A stretch of 64,000 bases of DNA from Planctomycetaceae bacterium (GTDB lineage: Bacteria > Planctomycetota > Planctomycetia > Pirellulales > Pirellulaceae). This document shows positions 63,835-64,000 of the stretch, one piece after another. The DNA lies in the NCBI GenBank assembly GCA_027487485.1, contig JAIYDN010000018.1:62001-126000 (forward strand), given 5' to 3'. The notes below the pieces were generated by a model, which worked only from the letters and a program-made list of their open reading frames with translations, ran no database searches and was not told the DNA's origin. The position numbers and the translations under genes are program-made. How positions within the stretch are numbered: position 1 is the stretch's first letter; every line of letters begins with the position of its first letter.

Positions 63835-64000
63835 CTACCACTTTTCAACGACTAAATCTGGAATTGAGAGAAGGTCACTATCCGTCGTGACGACCTTACA
63901 GTCGCCGAGATTTAATGCGATCGCACCGACCATCATGTCGACGACTTGCATCGGCCTTCCTGTTTTTCGAAGCTCCGCCGCGAGGATTCCATATCGGAAT
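63835..64000 (-). CDS. VapC-like PIN-domain ribonuclease, C-terminal part (runs off the window)
   Basis: The minus strand is open from the window edge to a stop at 63835, giving 55 residues: RYGILAAELRKTGRPMQVVD, then MMVGAIALNLGDCKVVTTDS and DLLSIPDLVVEKW at the end. This is the C-terminal half of a PIN domain, with the A-x-A-L..(V)-x-T-x-D pattern and the terminal ..L-V-V-E-x-W typical of VapC toxins. VapC proteins cleave tRNA or rRNA and pair with a VapB antitoxin that would lie to the right, outside the window. Confidence 0.78.
   Translation of the reverse strand, partial: FRYGILAAELRKTGRPMQVVDMMVGAIALNLGDCKVVTTDSDLLSIPDLVVEKW

Overview
The window is a stretch of planctomycete chromosome, most like a Pirellulaceae member. 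The organism assignment is an inference from these signs: giant kinase/STAND/formylglycine-fold proteins, PVC-type cytochrome c proteins with HEAT-like or DUF1080/PA14 parts, a secreted haem peroxidase carrying the planctomycete N-terminal LESLQTRDLM-type signature, Uma2 nucleases, arrestin-fold proteins, and many dispersed short repeats. No rRNA gene, complete tRNA gene, CRISPR array, prophage or complete classical insertion sequence was recognised.

Region 1 (1-13.7 kb, all minus strand) is housekeeping. Reading along the minus strand it runs nusA, infB, rbfA, an endonuclease III-like gene with a histone H1-like tail, yebC, hisD, an RluA-type pseudouridine synthase with an altered catalytic motif, an M28/glutaminyl-cyclase-like lipoprotein, an ABC ATPase and the 5' part of rpoB. 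Several neighbours overlap or are separated by fewer than 35 bases, so much of it is probably one operon.

Region 2 (13.9-27.7 kb, plus strand) holds a CrtI-like oxidoreductase, a small P-loop ATPase overlapping an arrestin-fold membrane protein, a QueD/PTPS-like enzyme, a stand-alone fliG, a 2017-residue kinase-STAND NTPase-repeat-formylglycine-fold protein, and a secreted animal-type haem peroxidase. Region 3 (27.6-34.2 kb, minus strand) is a tightly overlapping operon of ABC-2 exporter ATPase, permease and HrpA helicase, convergent with the peroxidase gene.

Region 4 (34.4-53.6 kb) is accessory. It contains a PVC cytochrome, AbiEii-like nucleotidyltransferases (one with a small overlapping partner), two Uma2 proteins, an atypical kinase next to accA, a serine hydrolase, serB, a DUF2891 protein and a PEP-CTERM protein. 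The spaces between genes are filled with heptamer and hexamer microsatellites, palindromic elements, and a composite element made of a GGGCAGGG tract beside a GAAGTTTGAAG tract. Copies of the G-rich tract also lie in frame inside the cytochrome gene.

Region 5 (53.6-64 kb) is built around an IS200-like (RAYT-like) transposase gene. It is flanked by REP-like hairpins in both orientations, a 462-bp tandem duplication, and a truncated pseudogene copy of the transposase start with its upstream region about 2 kb away. A TPR protein follows, then a two-gene secreted DUF1080/cytochrome/PA14 and sorbosone-dehydrogenase-like operon, a cluster of three hairpins of another repeat family, and the 3' end of a VapC-like PIN gene at the window edge.

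The least explained items are the RAYT-like/REP system with its decayed copy, the composite G-rich/GAAGTT element that enters coding sequence, the endonuclease III-H1 fusion inside the nusA-infB-rbfA operon, and the kinase-STAND-formylglycine giant.
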